Origin: Verrucomicrobiales bacterium
GTDB lineage: Bacteria > Verrucomicrobiota > Verrucomicrobiia > Limisphaerales > UBA1100
Length of the DNA: 8,619 nucleotides
Reading direction: 5' to 3'
NCBI GenBank assembly: GCA_011523245.1
Contig: WTHG01000498.1
Location: 1-8,619 of the forward strand
Position numbers and translations under genes: made by a program. Shown here one piece after another: positions 6,811 to 8,619 of this stretch (positions are counted from its first letter, which is position 1; each line of letters starts with the position of its first letter). Under the pieces are notes generated by a model, which saw only the letters and a program-made list of their open reading frames with translations, did not search any database and was not told the DNA's origin.

Positions 6811-6827
6811 TTGGCCCGTGAATTGCT
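6811..6827 (+). promoter_or_regulatory. Predicted sigma-54 (-24/-12) promoter for the Sel1-repeat gene
   Basis: The sequence TTGGCCCGTGAATTGCT matches YTGGCACGRNNNTTGCW at all defined positions but two (C for A in TGGCAC and T for R). GG (6813-6814) and GC (6825-6826) have canonical spacing. With the C at -12, transcription would start near 6838, giving a leader of about 42 bases to the ATG at 6880. Together with the opposite promoter at 6591-6607 it forms a divergent pair, implying co-regulation of this gene with the flagellar operon. Confidence 0.7.
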
Positions 6828-6864
6828 GCATAAAGGCTGAATTCTCTGTTTGAACAGGATGTTT

Positions 6865-6870
6865 AGGCGG
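6865..6870 (+). promoter_or_regulatory. Ribosome binding site deciding the Sel1-repeat gene start
   Basis: AGGCGG, one mismatch from AGGAGG, lies 9 bases before the ATG at 6880. The earlier in-frame ATG at 6859 has AGG directly adjoining it with no spacing, and the ATG at 6889 has no purine-rich site upstream. This favours 6880. Confidence 0.55.
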
Positions 6871-6879
6871 AAAAAACAG

Positions 6880-8619
6880 ATGTTTTTAATGAAAACACGC
6901 CAGTCAAGGTTGCTGTTGTGGAGTCTCGGTTTGTGGGCTGGGTTGTCGCTATTTGCTGCCCCTCCAGTCCAACCGGCAGCGGAGACCCTTGAGCTTGCCG
7001 GTCGACAGTGGGCTCAGGCTTGGTTGGATCGGGCTCGCGATCGGTTTAGTCTGGTGCATCCGGTCAACCTAAAAGGAACACCGGAGGAGGCAGGATTTGA
7101 TTTTTCTGTTGAAGCTCAGCGGTTCACCAAGCCATTGGTTACGGGCCCGTTGGCGCTGGTGCTGAATCTCTCGGCGGGTTATCCGTATCCGCAAAGCGCC
7201 ACAGATTTTCAGTTTTGGATCACGCGCATTGCCAATAACGCCATGCGCCAGCGTTACCAGCAGATCATGACGGATCTGACCGAGCATTATCAGGCACGCG
7301 GCCATTCCCAGACACGGGCTCGTTTGTTGGCAGAAGATTTGTTTCATCAAAAATCCGCCATCTATTATCCGCTAGTCCATCACGCTTCCCCGAATCTTGG
7401 GGCCTTAGGGCCGAAAGATTCGCGCAATCCATACGGCACCAGCACACTCGCCAATAGTGCAGCGGACAACTACAATCTGGGCCTACTTTGCCAAAAGGTT
7501 GGCAATCATGAACAGGCTGCTCAGCTTTTTCATCAAGCCGCACAAACGGGGCACGCAGGGGCGCAAGCGAGTTTGGCTTACTTATATGAGACCGGCCAAG
7601 GCGTCACAAAAGACATAACTCAAGCAGTTTCATTTTACTCCCAAGCCGCTCGACAGGGCCAAGCGGTGGCCCAGTATAATCTCGGAAGAATATACCAGAA
7701 TGGCCTGGAGGATGGGCGTCAACAGGTCCCGTCCAACCCGAAAACCGCCGAGTATTATCTGCAACGGGCCGCCTCGCAAGGCGTGGTGAGTGCCTATCAT
7801 CAGCTCGGCGTACTTTATTATAACCTTGGCGTGCGTTTGTCCTCGAAACACCTAACGGAAGAGGAATTTAAGAAATGGGATACCGACGAGGACAAAGTGA
7901 TTTCCCCACAGGAAAACCAGTATTTGCGTGATGCCCATGATCATTTTCTGCTCGCCAGCCAACAGAATTACGGGCCTTCCCAACATGCCTTGGGGGTTAT
8001 GTATCTGCAAGGCTATGGCGTACCGGCCGATGCCAGCCAGTCCGTGCATTGGCTGCAACAGGCAGTCAAACATCCCCAGCCCGATTCGTATTACAACCTG
8101 GCCCAATTGTATGAACAAGGCCGAGGCACGAAGCGGAACTTAGCGCGCGCATTTCTTTTATACCGCCAAGCTGCACGCATGAGCCATGCCCCCAGCCAGT
8201 ATAATGTGGGATTGTTTTATTACCAAGGACGACGGGCCGGCACACTGATTAGCCAGAAGGTACCCGAATCCTTCGTAGCCAATCACCCTTATCTGATTGA
8301 TGACATGATCGCACTCGATCCCCAACGTCATGCAGTATTGGAACAAGCCACGGCTCTGTACAGGCCCGCGCAACCCGAGGAAGCCTTGCGGACACTCGAT
8401 TTATTTGTGGCCGATGAACATGTCCAATTAATTGTATCCGTTCTCAAATCCATGTTGCCTGCAGAGGCTGATGTGTCCGACTCCATCCTCGCCCCCTTAG
8501 GCGGTGATGACCCGGTGCAGGCTAGTGCCTGGTGGACCTTGGCAGCAGAACAAAACCAACCCGCCGCCCAGCAGGGTTTGGAACTGGTGAATCGGGTGCT
8601 CACGCGGGAACAGGTTCAC
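6880..8619 (+). CDS. Exported Sel1-like repeat protein with an inserted EF-hand (3' end missing)
   Basis: 580 codons are open to the right edge with no stop. In-frame ATGs also exist at 6859 and 6889; 6880 has the best Shine-Dalgarno. Residues 1-25 have a basic n-region and a hydrophobic core (LLLWSLGLWAGLSLF), so the protein is exported or membrane-anchored; no clean AxA cleavage site is visible. Residues about 35-195 form a domain I do not recognise. Sel1-like helical repeats follow at about 193-222, 225-260, 261-301, 302-360 (interrupted), 364-399, 400-435 and 436-450, with typical phrases such as YLYETGQGVTKD, QYNLGRIYQNG and LGVMYLQGYGV. An EF-hand loop with Asp at 334, 336 and 338, Ile 341 and Glu 345 is inserted in the fourth repeat. 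Residues about 451-545 are a second insertion. WWTLAAEQNQPAAQQGLELV (551-570) and LTREQV resemble the usual end of Sel1 proteins, so the stop is probably just beyond the window. Sel1 repeats mediate protein-protein contacts. The promoter links it to the flagellar genes; its function is unknown. Confidence 0.9.
   Translation, partial: MFLMKTRQSRLLLWSLGLWAGLSLFAAPPVQPAAETLELAGRQWAQAWLDRARDRFSLVHPVNLKGTPEEAGFDFSVEAQRFTKPLVTGPLALVLNLSAGYPYPQSATDFQFWITRIANNAMRQRYQQIMTDLTEHYQARGHSQTRARLLAEDLFHQKSAIYYPLVHHASPNLGALGPKDSRNPYGTSTLANSAADNYNLGLLCQKVGNHEQAAQLFHQAAQTGHAGAQASLAYLYETGQGVTKDITQAVSFYSQAARQGQAVAQYNLGRIYQNGLEDGRQQVPSNPKTAEYYLQRAASQGVVSAYHQLGVLYYNLGVRLSSKHLTEEEFKKWDTDEDKVISPQENQYLRDAHDHFLLASQQNYGPSQHALGVMYLQGYGVPADASQSVHWLQQAVKHPQPDSYYNLAQLYEQGRGTKRNLARAFLLYRQAARMSHAPSQYNVGLFYYQGRRAGTLISQKVPESFVANHPYLIDDMIALDPQRHAVLEQATALYRPAQPEEALRTLDLFVADEHVQLIVSVLKSMLPAEADVSDSILAPLGGDDPVQASAWWTLAAEQNQPAAQQGLELVNRVLTREQVH

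Noticed and set aside
6859..6861. Upstream ATG as the start of the Sel1-repeat gene
   Set aside because: In frame and possible, but AGG abuts it without spacing, while 6880 has AGGCGG at 9 bases. The two choices differ by only seven residues.
7852..8118. Minus-strand open frame with a hydrophobic translation opposite the Sel1-repeat gene
   Set aside because: The hydrophobic look comes from reverse-complementing Gln/His/Tyr-rich repeat codons. The plus-strand frame is open for 580 codons with clear repeats.

Overview
The window carries most of a flagellar basal-body and export operon on the minus strand. A divergently transcribed gene for an exported Sel1-repeat protein lies on the plus strand. 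No rRNA, tRNA, insertion sequence, CRISPR array or transcription terminator was seen. The organism is a flagellated, probably Gram-negative bacterium: promoters of the sigma-54 type flank the intergenic region and the plus-strand product looks secreted to the envelope. A member of the Planctomycetes-Verrucomicrobia-Chlamydiae group would fit (moderate G+C, EF-hand motif in an exported repeat protein), but nothing here proves the phylum.

Minus strand, in transcription order from about 6.6 kb down to 1: flgB, flgC, fliE, fliF, fliG, fliH, fliI and the start of fliJ. All are packed tightly, with gaps of 5 to 31 bases or 4-base ATGA overlaps, so they read as one transcription unit. FlgB, FlgC and FliE form the proximal rod and its junction with the MS ring. 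FliF is the MS ring, FliG the rotor and switch protein bound to the FliF C-terminus. FliH, FliI and FliJ are the ATPase complex of the flagellar type III export apparatus. The products are intact and recognisable. Oddities are an acidic Pro-rich tail on FliI, a long Ala/Gly/Pro linker in FliF and a changed EHPQ motif in FliG.

The 300 bases between flgB and the plus-strand gene hold two outward-facing -24/-12 (sigma-54) promoter matches, one for each direction, about 200 bases apart. Between them are two different 10-base direct repeats, each pair spaced exactly 64 bases; one of them is an AATG-N-CATT dyad that could be an activator site. The flgB promoter match sits so close to the flgB ATG that the transcript would be almost leaderless.

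The plus-strand gene runs off the right edge after 580 codons. Its product has a hydrophobic N-terminus, an unrecognised domain, about seven Sel1-like repeats, a near-canonical EF-hand calcium loop inserted inside one repeat, and a second insertion of about 90 residues before the last repeat. Its promoter suggests it belongs to the flagellar regulon. A periplasmic motor or cell-envelope accessory role, by analogy with the Sel1-like protein MotX of Vibrio, is the most interesting hypothesis here, but it is inference.
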